DNA from: Acinetobacter piscicola | Lineage (GTDB): Bacteria; Pseudomonadota; Gammaproteobacteria; Pseudomonadales; Moraxellaceae | Assembly: GCF_002233755.1 (NCBI RefSeq) | Contig: NZ_KZ268706.1 | Location: forward strand, 100,026 to 164,025 | DNA: 64,000 nt | Direction: 5' to 3' | In this document: positions 28,008 to 37,081 of the stretch, piece after piece | Numbering within the stretch: position 1 is the stretch's first letter | Layout of the letters: every line of letters begins with the position of its first letter | The notes under the pieces: model-generated | Databases searched by the model: none | Seen by the model: the letters and a program-made list of their open reading frames with translations, nothing else | Told to the model about the DNA's origin: nothing | Program-made: the position numbers and the translations under genes

Positions 28008-29156
28008 TCAATACCAATTCATCAAAGATACGCCTAAACCGACATAGGTCGCACGGTGATTATAATCAATCAAACTTTCGCCATAACCATCAAAAATTTG
28101 GAAATTACCTCGAAGTTTTCCTTTAATTGGAAATGCCCAATCAAATTGAACTGCGCCATGAGAGTCATCACCACCTTTAAGAGAATGGCGTAACATCAAT
28201 GAAAAATCATGATCATTCCAACGATAAAATGCAGTCATGTCACCACGACCCATATAATTTTTAATGTCTGGGTTGTTATCGTCTTTAAAATCTTCTTCCA
28301 TACGATACCAAGGACGCAACATCAAGGCAAAGTTATCTTTTTCAAAACCAAGATTCAACATAACGCGATTCCAACTTCTTGAAAGTGGATCTGAACGTCC
28401 GTTAGATTGGTGATTTAAAGTAAGACCTAAAAGTCGCCCGTTGAGTCCCAACAAATTATAGTTGGTGCGGAACATCAAACTTGCTTCAGGTTCATAATTG
28501 GTTTCACGGAAAGGACGTGATTCGTCTGCATTATAAACTTGCCAACGAGAAGACTGAGTATAGCCTAACCAAAGATCACCATTTTTACCAAAAACATTTT
28601 CAACCGCTTTGGTTTTTAATGAAATTTGGAATTTGGCTTCCATTGATTTTAAGTTTTGATCTTCTTCAACATCGTTTTGAGGATTTGGACTGTGTGGAAA
28701 TGAATTCTTTTCTGTCGTCCAAAATGCGGGCAACAAATAAACAGGTTGGTGCGCACGAATATTCCACGTTCCTAATTTACTGTCTTGAGAGAGTTCCCAA
28801 CGTTTATCCAATAAAGAGGTATTTGGATCAATTTTATCGCCATGAATAGCAAAAACAGTTTCTGCTTTTTGTCCGATCTTCTCTGTTAACGTAATTGGTT
28901 CATTTTTCTGAATTTCAATTTCTTGCGCAGCACGTTGCTCCGAAACGATCACGGGAGCAGGTTCACTTGGTGTCTTGAAAATTTTGTCATAACACGCCAA
29001 ACGATCTGCATTAGATTCTAATGCCACACATGCTTGTGTACTTGCAGGGCTAATCAGTGTCGCATCATCTGCTTGTGCAACCTCCACCAAACTAAAACTG
29101 AGCACCATAAGGGTGCTCAGATTCAATGATGTACGTTCAAAACTTTTGAACGACAT
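28008..29156 (-). CDS. pldA: Outer membrane phospholipase A
   Basis: PldA hydrolyses acyl chains of phospholipids that reach the outer leaflet of the outer membrane. The 382-residue protein has a signal peptide (cleavage after VEVAQA) and a soluble N-terminal extension to about residue 130, then the 12-strand barrel. The catalytic triad has exactly the family spacing: His249, Ser251 (NHQSNGRSDP) and Asn263 (SRSWNR). The C-terminus LGVSLMNWY ends in an aromatic residue, as in outer-membrane barrels. It is longer than E. coli PldA because of the N-terminal region. Confidence 0.94.
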   Translation of the reverse strand: MSFKSFERTSLNLSTLMVLSFSLVEVAQADDATLISPASTQACVALESNADRLACYDKIFKTPSEPAPVIVSEQRAAQEIEIQKNEPITLTEKIGQKAETVFAIHGDKIDPNTSLLDKRWELSQDSKLGTWNIRAHQPVYLLPAFWTTEKNSFPHSPNPQNDVEEDQNLKSMEAKFQISLKTKAVENVFGKNGDLWLGYTQSSRWQVYNADESRPFRETNYEPEASLMFRTNYNLLGLNGRLLGLTLNHQSNGRSDPLSRSWNRVMLNLGFEKDNFALMLRPWYRMEEDFKDDNNPDIKNYMGRGDMTAFYRWNDHDFSLMLRHSLKGGDDSHGAVQFDWAFPIKGKLRGNFQIFDGYGESLIDYNHRATYVGLGVSLMNWY

Positions 29157-29173
29157 AAAACTCTCCAGTCTAT

Positions 29174-32122
29174 TTAATTCACTTTTTTAATTTCAAAACC
29201 TAGCTTTTCTAAAACTTCTTTTTTCGCAACTGGCGCAACCACTGCTTTCACTGGTTTTTGTTCAACCAAGTAGGTTTGCGCAACACGCTTAAGATCATCC
29301 ATAGTAACGTTTAATAAACGTTCACGTAATTGCTTTCTAAACGCAGGTGTTCGTCCATGAAGCAAAGCATAACATGCCGTAATTGCCTCACCTGCTGGCG
29401 AACCCGGTTTATCCATACTTGAAACAAGACCCAAAATCGCTTCTTCAAGCTGATAAGCATGCTGTTCTTTATTCAACAACCAATCTACACTTGCTTCAAA
29501 ATCTTCAAATGTTTCTGCAAGACGTGGGTCACGATAACTGTAGAAACGGAATGAGCAAGCATTGCCGTCATAGCTCGCACCACCACCATAAGCGCCACCT
29601 TTTTCACGAATCGCGCTGTGTAAGAAGCCATTACGTAAATAGCCTGCAAGTGCCATCAATGGCGCTGCATCAGGATGTGCAACATCTACCGCTTGATATG
29701 CTGACGCACAGAACTGAACATTGGCTTGAATGAGCCAAGCTTGATCTAAGTTTTGTGAATTCGCTTCATCAAATTCAACTTCAGTTAAATAAACAGGTGA
29801 TTTGTCGACTGCAAGTTTATCCCAAACGGTCTGAACTTCTTCAACTAAACGATCTGAATGATGTTCTTCACAGACCAATAAGAATTGTTTTGGTGCAAGC
29901 ATCAAACCACGATGAATGGCTTTCAACTCGTCAATTAACGCATTATAAGCAACATCATCTTGTTCGATTTTTTCAACGAGATCGCCTAACCAGTTCAGCG
30001 CACCCAGCCCTGTACTGTCATAATCACGTTTTGCCAAAGCACTCATATTACGTGAAGCGATTTGCATCGCATAACTATGCCCTGACCCAGATAAACGAGA
30101 TGCCCAACGTGTTTTACGTTGTTGTAAAAGCTCGATAATTCGGTCTTTTTCATCAAAACGTAATTGCTCAAAAGCGAGTTTTAACAATTGAATTGCATCA
30201 AATTTATTTGTTAATGATTTGGTTGTAAGGGTTAACCATGCACTGATTTGACCTTTATCATCGGTTTTTGAACGTAAAGATGCACCCATTCCCAAACCAC
30301 CACTTACGGCAGTTTGTAATTGTTGTAATTCTAAATAATCGTACTGCCCTGCACCAACTTCACCCATGAGAATAGATAACAGGTTGAAATATGGAGACTT
30401 TACAATTTGGTCAGGAATTTGGATTAAAACTTGTTGATAATAAATACCATTGGTTCCTGCATGATACAGATTTAACGGCGTATCTAAACCATTAGAAATA
30501 ATCTCACGCAATTGACCTTGTACAATCGCAAGTTCCGCAGGAATATCTTCTAAACCTACTTTCGGCAATAAAGACAAATCATCTGGTGTTTCTTGACGAA
30601 CTTTTAAGGCTTCAGTTTGCGCAATAATTTCAGCTTTATCCGCTTCTGTTAATGCTTCACCAATTTTCGCCAAACGTGCTTTTTCGTCTTCAGCTTCTTT
30701 TGCCGACTTAGTTGCATCTGGTACTAAAGTCATTTGCACACGATGCGGATTGTCCAATAAATGGGTCTGTATTAAATTCGACAACCACATTGGATCTTTC
30801 AGTTCTTCCTTCACACTGGCCATAGCGCTATCGACATCCCAAGTATGAATTGGGTCATTGTGATGGATTGCACTGCCTAAACCATTCAAAATAAGCGTTA
30901 AACCATAAGGCGTACCATCACCACCAATTTCACGCTGATGCAATTCAATTTGATGCAAAATCGCATCAACCATGTCTGTATCTACAGGTTTAGAAGCAAC
31001 ATCTTGAAGAATGTTCAAGACACCATTTTTAAACTCTGCTGCGTGTTCAGGGTTTGAACCTTGTACACCACAATAGAAGGTCATTTCATAGTTTGAATCA
31101 TCTACACCCATGATTGGGCCTGTAGATTGCGCATAACCACATGTTTCCAAGTAATGACGTAATGGTGAAGCCGAGTCCTCTAATAGAATGCCTTCAACCA
31201 AACGCATACCTAAACGTAATTTCACATCACTGGTTTGAGGCAATAGCCATGAAAGGATGTGATACGTCTTATCTTTTAAGTCTTCTGCATCAACCGCATA
31301 CGTTTCTTGTACTTCAATCGGCGCAGTTAAACGCTGCTCAGCTTTAGAATAAAGCGTTTCACCTTTTGTAAACTTAGACAGTGCTAATTTTTCAAACTGT
31401 TCTTGTAAGTTATATGCTGACTCATCACCAAAGGTCATAAATACCGCATTACTTGGATGATAATGTGACTTATAGAAAGTCACTAACTCTTCGTAAGTTA
31501 AATCTGGAATATCTTTAGGATCACCACCTGAATTGTAGTGATACGTTGTTTTAGGGAATAAGTGATGCGCTAATTGATGATAAAGCTGATCTGAAGGAGA
31601 ACTCATTGCCCCTTTCATTTCATTAAATACCACGCCTTTATACACAGGCTCATCATTTTCCAACTCAATACGAATACCTTCTTGTGCGAAATCCAAAGAA
31701 TTCAAATTGGCTGCAAATGCTGCATCCATATACACTTCAAGTAGGTTTTGGAAGTCTTTTTTGTTCTGTGTCGCAAATGGATATGCTGTCCAATCCGCTG
31801 CTGTAAATGCATTCATAAACGTGTTTAATGAACGGCGAATCATCAAAAAGAACGGATCACGCACAGGGAATTTTTCAGAACCACATAATGCGGTGTGTTC
31901 TAAAATATGTGCTTCACCTTTGGAATCCATAGGCTGCGTACGAAAAGCAACCAAGAAAACATTTTCATCGTGATCTGTTGCTAAGTGATAGTGCACTGCA
32001 CCTGTAACTTTGTGCTTATATTCTGAAACTAAAATGTCTAAAGCTTCAACATGGTGTTGACGTACCAACTGAAACGCAGGATGAACAGTTTGGGCTAAGG
32101 TTTCAGTCACATCTACAGTCAT
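29174..32122 (-). CDS. M16C zinc metallopeptidase, PreP/Cym1-like
   Basis: The 982-residue protein has the size of the fused M16C presequence-protease family. The inverted zinc motif HxxEH is intact (His72-Ile-Leu-Glu75-His76, in GEAHILEHTALCGSEKFPVR), followed by the TAYPFATQN region typical of PreP. The second half contains the inactive M16 repeats that close the chamber. There is no signal peptide, so it is probably a cytoplasmic peptide-degrading enzyme. It lies 17 bases upstream of pldA on the same strand. Confidence 0.92.
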   Translation of the reverse strand: MTVDVTETLAQTVHPAFQLVRQHHVEALDILVSEYKHKVTGAVHYHLATDHDENVFLVAFRTQPMDSKGEAHILEHTALCGSEKFPVRDPFFLMIRRSLNTFMNAFTAADWTAYPFATQNKKDFQNLLEVYMDAAFAANLNSLDFAQEGIRIELENDEPVYKGVVFNEMKGAMSSPSDQLYHQLAHHLFPKTTYHYNSGGDPKDIPDLTYEELVTFYKSHYHPSNAVFMTFGDESAYNLQEQFEKLALSKFTKGETLYSKAEQRLTAPIEVQETYAVDAEDLKDKTYHILSWLLPQTSDVKLRLGMRLVEGILLEDSASPLRHYLETCGYAQSTGPIMGVDDSNYEMTFYCGVQGSNPEHAAEFKNGVLNILQDVASKPVDTDMVDAILHQIELHQREIGGDGTPYGLTLILNGLGSAIHHNDPIHTWDVDSAMASVKEELKDPMWLSNLIQTHLLDNPHRVQMTLVPDATKSAKEAEDEKARLAKIGEALTEADKAEIIAQTEALKVRQETPDDLSLLPKVGLEDIPAELAIVQGQLREIISNGLDTPLNLYHAGTNGIYYQQVLIQIPDQIVKSPYFNLLSILMGEVGAGQYDYLELQQLQTAVSGGLGMGASLRSKTDDKGQISAWLTLTTKSLTNKFDAIQLLKLAFEQLRFDEKDRIIELLQQRKTRWASRLSGSGHSYAMQIASRNMSALAKRDYDSTGLGALNWLGDLVEKIEQDDVAYNALIDELKAIHRGLMLAPKQFLLVCEEHHSDRLVEEVQTVWDKLAVDKSPVYLTEVEFDEANSQNLDQAWLIQANVQFCASAYQAVDVAHPDAAPLMALAGYLRNGFLHSAIREKGGAYGGGASYDGNACSFRFYSYRDPRLAETFEDFEASVDWLLNKEQHAYQLEEAILGLVSSMDKPGSPAGEAITACYALLHGRTPAFRKQLRERLLNVTMDDLKRVAQTYLVEQKPVKAVVAPVAKKEVLEKLGFEIKKVN

Positions 32123-32294
32123 GCGATCTCCAAAATTAAATATTTATCTATGCTTTTAAGTATAACCCAAAGTTAAATAAATGCGATTCATTCTTATCAC
32201 TAATTCTTATTCATTTAGTCAGGATTATACGAAACATCAATAAATTGATATAAAAATCTAAGTTTGTATAAATTTGTCAAAGCAGAATAAAAAA

Positions 32295-32320
32295 GTGATG
32301 ATCAAAATCATGATCATCAC
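32295..32320 (-). terminator. Terminator after the four-repeat membrane protein gene
   Basis: A ten-base stem GTGATGATCA/TGATCATCAC with a six-base loop is followed on the minus strand by TTTTTTATT. It lies 50 bases after the stop at 32370 and upstream of the PreP-like gene. Confidence 0.75.
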
Positions 32321-32369
32321 GATAAAAATGACTAAAAAAGTAGAGAAATAAGCTTGTCTAAATACAACA

Positions 32370-33158
32370 TTACACCTTATTTAATTCCAAATTCAGATTC
32401 TTTTTCCTACGATTATCAATATAAATACAAAGCAAAATAGCAACCAGTAAAACAGCTGAAGCCACAAAGCGACTTAATGCTAAACCACCGTGATCTAATG
32501 GTTTATCTAGAAAATCACCCACGACTGCACCGAGAGGACGAGTGAGTACAAAAGCTGTCCAAAAAAGTAAAATGCGAGATAAATTAGTGAAGAAATACAA
32601 CCCAATAACAATACCGAGCAAGATCACGTACAACATGATTCCCCCCGTATAACCTAGACCTGCTGTATCAGATGACCAATCGCCTAAAGCTGTACCCAAT
32701 GTTTGAGAAAAAGTAATGGTTAACCAATAGAAAATTTCAGCTCGAGGTTGCTGAACATGAGGTGAAATTGAGCCTTCAACTTTGCGCCAAGTAAATAGAG
32801 ACAAAACGACTAAACTCAGTAATAAAGTACTTCCACCTAAATATCCTATTCCTAAGGAACGATCGACAAAATCGGCTAAAGTTGTCCCGACTGTGGTACT
32901 GGCAATAATCGTAAACCAATACAAATAAGGATGATAAGTTTTGGTACGAATTTGAAAAAATACAAAGAGGATAAATACAAAAGCAAAAATAAATGTACTG
33001 AGTAAATAGCCGAGATTTAAAGACATTGAAACTGCATCACCTGCCGTTTCACCAAAGGTCGTGGCAAAAATTTTAGTGATCCAAAATAACAGTGTAACTT
33101 GGGGAACTTTCGAGACTAATTCAGAGAGCTGTGTTTGCTTCATGATCAGTTCAGCCAT
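32370..33158 (-). CDS. Membrane protein with four internal repeats (COG4705-like)
   Basis: The 262-residue protein has about eight transmembrane helices. A unit of the form Trp-x-T-x3-(A/S)-x-T-x-G-(E/T)-x2-(G/A)-D followed by LG(Y/I)-x-(G/S) recurs four times: KIFATTFGETAGDAVSMSLN, IIASTTVGTTLADFVDRSLG, ITFSQTLGTALGDWSSDTAG, and FVLTRPLGAVVGDFLDKPLD. Each unit spans about 60 residues, indicating internal duplication. Family members are annotated only as uncharacterised membrane proteins; a transport role is an inference. ATG 33143 is an alternative start. Confidence 0.75.
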   Translation of the reverse strand: MAELIMKQTQLSELVSKVPQVTLLFWITKIFATTFGETAGDAVSMSLNLGYLLSTFIFAFVFILFVFFQIRTKTYHPYLYWFTIIASTTVGTTLADFVDRSLGIGYLGGSTLLLSLVVLSLFTWRKVEGSISPHVQQPRAEIFYWLTITFSQTLGTALGDWSSDTAGLGYTGGIMLYVILLGIVIGLYFFTNLSRILLFWTAFVLTRPLGAVVGDFLDKPLDHGGLALSRFVASAVLLVAILLCIYIDNRRKKNLNLELNKV

Positions 33159-33215
33159 GACTTATTATTGAGATGATTTACATCATGCGTTTCTAGTCTT
33201 AAAGCAAAATTAAAA

Positions 33216-33743
33216 TCAATTTACTGAACCAAAAGCAACCACACTATTCATACAATTTTTTTGTACCTTTAAGTCTGCAGAAATATTTTCTGTTTTCAAC
33301 ATTGGGTATGAACCTATATCCTTATAATATTGAATGCCTTGTACAACACATTGATCATATTGAGATAATTTTGTTGCAGTTTTTCCACTGTCCCAGTTCT
33401 TCAAATAAGAAAAAATTATTAACAAAATGATAGAAATAAAACCAATACCAATAAAAAACTGTATTTTTCCCGAATTAAACCAAGATTCTTTTTTACGTAT
33501 AGAATCACTTTCAGTCTTTCCAAAGGATTCATTCTTTGCTAAGTCATATAGATAGAACCAAGCTTTATTTTTTTCTACATCATTCAGATTTCTTATTAGC
33601 TCATTGAATTCAGGAATTTTTTCAATAAAATCATTAAGATCACTATAATTTTCACTTAAAATCATTAATTCTTTATTTTCTTTAAAAAAATCTTTAATTT
33701 TATTAAATTCAGTTATATTTAAAGGTGATTTCAATATATGCAT
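33216..33743 (-). CDS. Unknown single-pass membrane protein
   Basis: This protein of about 175 residues has a Lys/Glu/Asn-rich N-terminal part and one transmembrane helix (FFIGIGFISIILLIIFSYL) near residue 100. A short C-terminal domain has two Cys that could form a disulfide. I start at ATG 33743, with GGAAAGAG upstream; a GTG at 33779 is possible. It is more AT-rich than neighbouring genes. Function is unknown. Confidence 0.6.
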   Translation of the reverse strand: MHILKSPLNITEFNKIKDFFKENKELMILSENYSDLNDFIEKIPEFNELIRNLNDVEKNKAWFYLYDLAKNESFGKTESDSIRKKESWFNSGKIQFFIGIGFISIILLIIFSYLKNWDSGKTATKLSQYDQCVVQGIQYYKDIGSYPMLKTENISADLKVQKNCMNSVVAFGSVN

Positions 33744-33920
33744 GTACTTGTTCTCTTTCCACTTAGAATTGAAATTCACATTTTATGAATTATAAAAACA
33801 TAAAAAATAGGTTTGATCCATTTGTCTGTAAGTTAAATTTGTCAACTTATCTCGTCTATCTCAAAAGATAATAAAATTAAACCTAATACTATTTCAAATA
33901 TTTTTAATTTCAATACCATA

Positions 33921-34208
33921 TCAATCTTGAATCTTACCAATACTCCATTTTGGATCAGAAGCATTTTTAAATGCAAAGTATCCTTCTGGGAGTTTTTCAA
34001 TTTGAACTAGAGTTGGTTCTCCTATTTTTAAATGCCCATAACCTACATGGTGAATATTATCAATTTCAACATCATCATAGCCACATAAGAACTGCCAATC
34101 ATTATCAATATGAACAACATAACGAATTTTTCGGATTTTATGAAAAACATGCTCACAACATATAACTACAGTATCATTTTCTAAGTTATTATCCATAAAT
34201 TCTATCAC
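33921..34208 (-). CDS. Small soluble protein, immunity-like
   Basis: The protein is 91-95 residues, acidic and beta-rich: TVVICCEHVFHKIRKIRYVV, then DWQFLCGYDDVE, and a C-terminal FKNASDPKWSIGKI. This Cys-rich, Trp-containing pattern with a terminal D-P-x-W is common among small immunity-type proteins next to toxins. That is an impression, not an assignment. A GTG at 34208 overlaps the stop of a decayed upstream frame by three bases. ATG 34196 is the alternative. Confidence 0.55.
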   Translation of the reverse strand: MIEFMDNNLENDTVVICCEHVFHKIRKIRYVVHIDNDWQFLCGYDDVEIDNIHHVGYGHLKIGEPTLVQIEKLPEGYFAFKNASDPKWSIGKIQD

Positions 34209-34397
34209 TTAAATTTCCAATCATTCATTATCTGAGACTCTCTCAACAATTCTTCAACCCTCTTAAGTTTGGCTCTAAATACATGTTTACTTTTTAGTGC
34301 AAACTTAACTATCCAATATTTCAAACATTTCTAGTATTTTAACGAATAACCTTTCAGACAATTCATTCAATTCCAACCGTCCTTTAAATTTAAAATA
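34205..34397 (-). pseudogene. Decayed gene upstream of the immunity-like gene, frameshifted
   Basis: Two overlapping minus-strand frames look like one broken gene. The first reads GRLELNELSERLFVKILEMF then stops. The second, in another frame, begins just inside that stretch and reads KYWIVKFALKSKHVF to RVEELLRESQIMNDWKFK, ending at a TGA that overlaps the GTG of the next gene. One frameshift would join them. There is no start codon for a complete gene upstream, so the 5' end is lost. Family not recognised. Confidence 0.4.
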
Positions 34398-34415
34398 TTA
34401 TGATGTCTCAATTAA

Positions 34416-34461
34416 GACGGTTTTAGACAAGAATAATTTAACAAAATTCGATAAAACCGTC
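34416..34461. repeat. Ten-base inverted repeat
   Basis: GACGGTTTTA (34416-34425) is repeated inverted as TAAAACCGTC (34452-34461), with a 26-base spacer. It lies upstream of the decayed gene and past the end of the acetyltransferase gene at 34513. It may be a long hairpin acting as a terminator, or a protein-binding pair. No other structure is seen in 34209-34512 apart from the remnant. Confidence 0.35.
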
Positions 34462-34512
34462 ATATCACACTAGTTTTTAAAATATTTCAGTAACTTTTCT
34501 CATCATTTAAAA

Positions 34513-34980
34513 CTAAATCAAATACTTAAAGTAATTATAATTTGAATGATTTTCTACAAATACATAATTCTGCTTTTGATAAAACTGTGCAGCAACTTTA
34601 GTACCTGTAAATAAACACAAAGCTGAAAAATTAGGTTTTGCCCTTTTCTCAAGTTCTTGTAACAACTTCCTCGCCAATCCAAACCTGCGATATTCAGGTA
34701 ATACATAAAAACGGCGTACTCGACCAATTTTATATTTTGCTTCAGCTTTATTGGCTTCCTCATCATCACTCATCTGAATATTTAACCCACCACAGGCAAC
34801 AAGTTTTGGCCCATCAAAGGCAACCAGTAAAAACTCACCATGACGATTAAATTGATTTGTGCCTTGCTGAAACTCATCAACAAGTTTTTGAATGAAATGG
34901 AAGCCTTCTTTTTCTGAAGCAACAACCAAATCTTGAATCTGCGAAGGTAATTGATCTACCTGTTGAATTAAAATACCCAC
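34513..34980 (-). CDS. GNAT-family N-acetyltransferase
   Basis: The 155-residue protein has a GNAT fold: the substrate strand LLVAFDGPKLVACGGLNI, then IGRVRRFYVLPEYRRFGLAR with the acetyl-CoA loop (R/Q)xxGxA, and CLFTGTKVAAQFYQKQNYVF. I start at the GTG 34980 because GGAGG stands four bases upstream; the frame also extends to a TTG at 35031 without a ribosome site. Substrate is unknown. It is divergent from the PfkB kinase gene. Confidence 0.82.
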   Translation of the reverse strand: MGILIQQVDQLPSQIQDLVVASEKEGFHFIQKLVDEFQQGTNQFNRHGEFLLVAFDGPKLVACGGLNIQMSDDEEANKAEAKYKIGRVRRFYVLPEYRRFGLARKLLQELEKRAKPNFSALCLFTGTKVAAQFYQKQNYVFVENHSNYNYFKYLI

Positions 34981-35094
34981 ACAACCTCCAATGCATTTAT
35001 ATGACAAATGTAATTGAAATTTATTCAACAAACTACTGCTAAGCTGAGCATTGGTGTAAACTTTGTGTTTTTAATGTTAGATGTGATGAAAAAC

Positions 35095-36099
35095 ATGGCT
35101 ACAGTTGACCTTTTTGCAATTGGTAATGCACTCATTGACCAAGAATTTAAAGTATCTGATACGTTCTTAACCGAACAAAATTTGCAAAAAGGCACCATGC
35201 AATTGACCGATGGTGAAACTCAGGCCCAACTTTACAATAATTTAAAAGCAAGCCAAATTTATAAGGGACAAGCTTCAGGTGGTTCAGCTGCCAATACAAC
35301 TGTTGCATTCAGCGCACTCGGTGCTCCTGCTTTTTATGCATGTCGTGTAGGGAATGATGATTTAGGTACAATTTACCTCAATGGTCTAACTGAAGCAGGT
35401 ATTCAAACCTCTGCAAAATCAATCAGTGAAGGTGTAACTGGCACTTGCATGGTTTTGGTCAGCGATGATTCTGAACGTACCATGCATACTTACTTAGGCA
35501 TTACTGCTGAACTTTCAGATGTTCAAATGGATTTCGAACCATTAAAAACAGCACAATGGCTTTATATTGAAGGTTATTTATCGTCCAGCGATTCTGCACG
35601 TGCGGCAGTAAAACAAGCGCGTCAAATTGCACGTGAAAATAATGTAAAAATCGCACTGACTTTATCTGATCCTGCAATGGTTCAGTACGCACGTACTGGC
35701 TTAGATGAGATGATTGATGATGGTGTAGACTTAATCTTCTGTAATGAACATGAAGCCATGATGTATACAAAAACAGATTCAGTTGAAGCTGCATTGGCAA
35801 AATTGAAATTACTGAGCAATGAAGTTGTCATTACATTAAGCGCAAAAGGTGCCATTGTTTCAAACCAAGAACAGCACTTTCATGTACAAGGACGTAAAGT
35901 CATTGCTGTCGATGCAAATGGTGCCGGTGATGCATTTTCAGGTGCATTCTTATATGCCTTAAATCAAGGTGAAAATTTACAAACTGCGGCACAGCTTGCT
36001 ATTCTTATTTCAAGTGAAGTGGTTTCTAAATTCGGCCCTCGTTTAGAAATTGCAGAATATGCCAATTTACTTGAAACATTCAAAAAGGAATGTGCATAA
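35095..36099 (+). CDS. PfkB-family sugar/nucleoside kinase, adenosine-kinase-like
   Basis: The 334-residue protein has the PfkB signatures: N-terminal IGNALIDQEF, SGGSAANTT substrate loop, and C-terminal DANGAGDAFSGAFLY with the catalytic Asp in GAGD. The closest type is the bacterial adenosine-kinase-like group, which phosphorylates a nucleoside or sugar with ATP. I start at ATG 35095 (MATVDLFAIG); upstream in-frame ATGs at 35086 and 35074 overlap the divergent promoter region. The stop abuts the start of the ferredoxin gene. Confidence 0.85.
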   Translation: MATVDLFAIGNALIDQEFKVSDTFLTEQNLQKGTMQLTDGETQAQLYNNLKASQIYKGQASGGSAANTTVAFSALGAPAFYACRVGNDDLGTIYLNGLTEAGIQTSAKSISEGVTGTCMVLVSDDSERTMHTYLGITAELSDVQMDFEPLKTAQWLYIEGYLSSSDSARAAVKQARQIARENNVKIALTLSDPAMVQYARTGLDEMIDDGVDLIFCNEHEAMMYTKTDSVEAALAKLKLLSNEVVITLSAKGAIVSNQEQHFHVQGRKVIAVDANGAGDAFSGAFLYALNQGENLQTAAQLAILISSEVVSKFGPRLEIAEYANLLETFKKECA

Positions 36100-36426
36100 A
36101 TGTCTGAAAAAATTGCAATGACAGAAGAAATTCAAGAGCGCACAGCACGTGCTTTTGACACAATGACGGGCGATACTATTTTTATTACCCAACGTGATGG
36201 TGCATTCTATGCTTACCAAAATGTATGCCCGCATTTACAGACTGAACTTGAGTTTTTAGAAAATCAATTCTTAGATCAAGATGGTGAATATATTCAGTGT
36301 TCTACACACGGTGCACTGTTTGAGGTTGAATCAGGTGAATGTATTTCAGGGCCATGTATGGGTGATAAACTTGAAAAAGTAAATATCGCTGTTCACTCGG
36401 ATGGTGGTATTTATATCATTGATTAA
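36100..36426 (+). CDS. Rieske-type [2Fe-2S] ferredoxin
   Basis: The 108-residue protein has both Rieske cluster motifs, C-P-H (VCPHLQTEL) and C-x-x-H (QCSTHGALFEVESGECISGP). Small stand-alone Rieske proteins of this kind carry electrons to oxygenases or serve in redox reactions. The partner is not in the window. It starts right after the kinase stop (TAAATG), so the two are co-transcribed, although no functional link is obvious. Confidence 0.88.
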   Translation: MSEKIAMTEEIQERTARAFDTMTGDTIFITQRDGAFYAYQNVCPHLQTELEFLENQFLDQDGEYIQCSTHGALFEVESGECISGPCMGDKLEKVNIAVHSDGGIYIID

Positions 36427-36466
36427 TTTAAATTATTTTAAATAATCAATAAACCAAAGGACTGTC

Positions 36467-37081
36467 ATGTTGGAATTCTTATCAGAATCTGAATTAATGC
36501 CGTTTCACATTTCTGTGGTGGCGCTATTTCTGCTCAGCATGGCAGAAACCGCGGGATATTATATCGGAATACGCCCAAGTACCTTTTTAAAAAAAATCTC
36601 CCCACATTGGTTAATTGTATCTCCACTGGTACAAGTGAAGTTTTCCAAAGTATTGATTTTTGTATTCTTATTAATTAATTTTAGTTTCGCTGGTTATTTT
36701 CTTCAATTGGTCATGTTTGCCACGCAACAACACTTTGTCGCTTGGTATTACGTCATCTTACCTGCTTTAGTGATCGCAATATTCTTTACCGTCTTCATGA
36801 TCCATTGCTTGGATCAGGTGATTAAACCCAAAGTCATCACAAATCAAGTAAATCTGCTTGGGCGTTTAGCCACCGTATCTAGTGGAAATGCTCGTCCAGG
36901 GTTTTCCGCACAAGCACGGGTTCGAGATGAATATGGGCAATTACATTATGTACAAGTAGAGCCTGAATTTGGCGAGTTAGAGTTTCAATCACAAATTATT
37001 TTGATCCGCTTCCGAAAATCACACTATATTGCAAAGAAAATCTCGATCTCAAATCATTTATTCAGTTCTGAAAATTTTTAA
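36467..37081 (+). CDS. YqiJ-like inner-membrane protein with OB-fold domain
   Basis: The 204-residue protein has three to four transmembrane helices in residues 15-125. A C-terminal OB-fold-like domain (LLGRLATVSSGNARPGFSAQ, then VRDEYGQLHYVQVEP) matches the YqiJ/DUF1449 pattern. In E. coli yqiJ precedes the flotillin gene yqiK. Here no flotillin follows; an AT-rich gap comes next. Function in membrane organisation is only inferred from the family. Confidence 0.75.
   Translation: MLEFLSESELMPFHISVVALFLLSMAETAGYYIGIRPSTFLKKISPHWLIVSPLVQVKFSKVLIFVFLLINFSFAGYFLQLVMFATQQHFVAWYYVILPALVIAIFFTVFMIHCLDQVIKPKVITNQVNLLGRLATVSSGNARPGFSAQARVRDEYGQLHYVQVEPEFGELEFQSQIILIRFRKSHYIAKKISISNHLFSSENF

Noticed and set aside
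29383..31973. Plus-strand frames of 68 to 127 codons opposite the PreP-like gene
   Set aside because: They are shadows of a well-supported M16 gene and rich in His/Leu/Gln as expected from antisense reading.
35014..35094. N-terminal extension of the PfkB kinase
   Set aside because: It overlaps the divergent acetyltransferase start region, is not family-like, and ATG 35095 gives the usual length and motif position.
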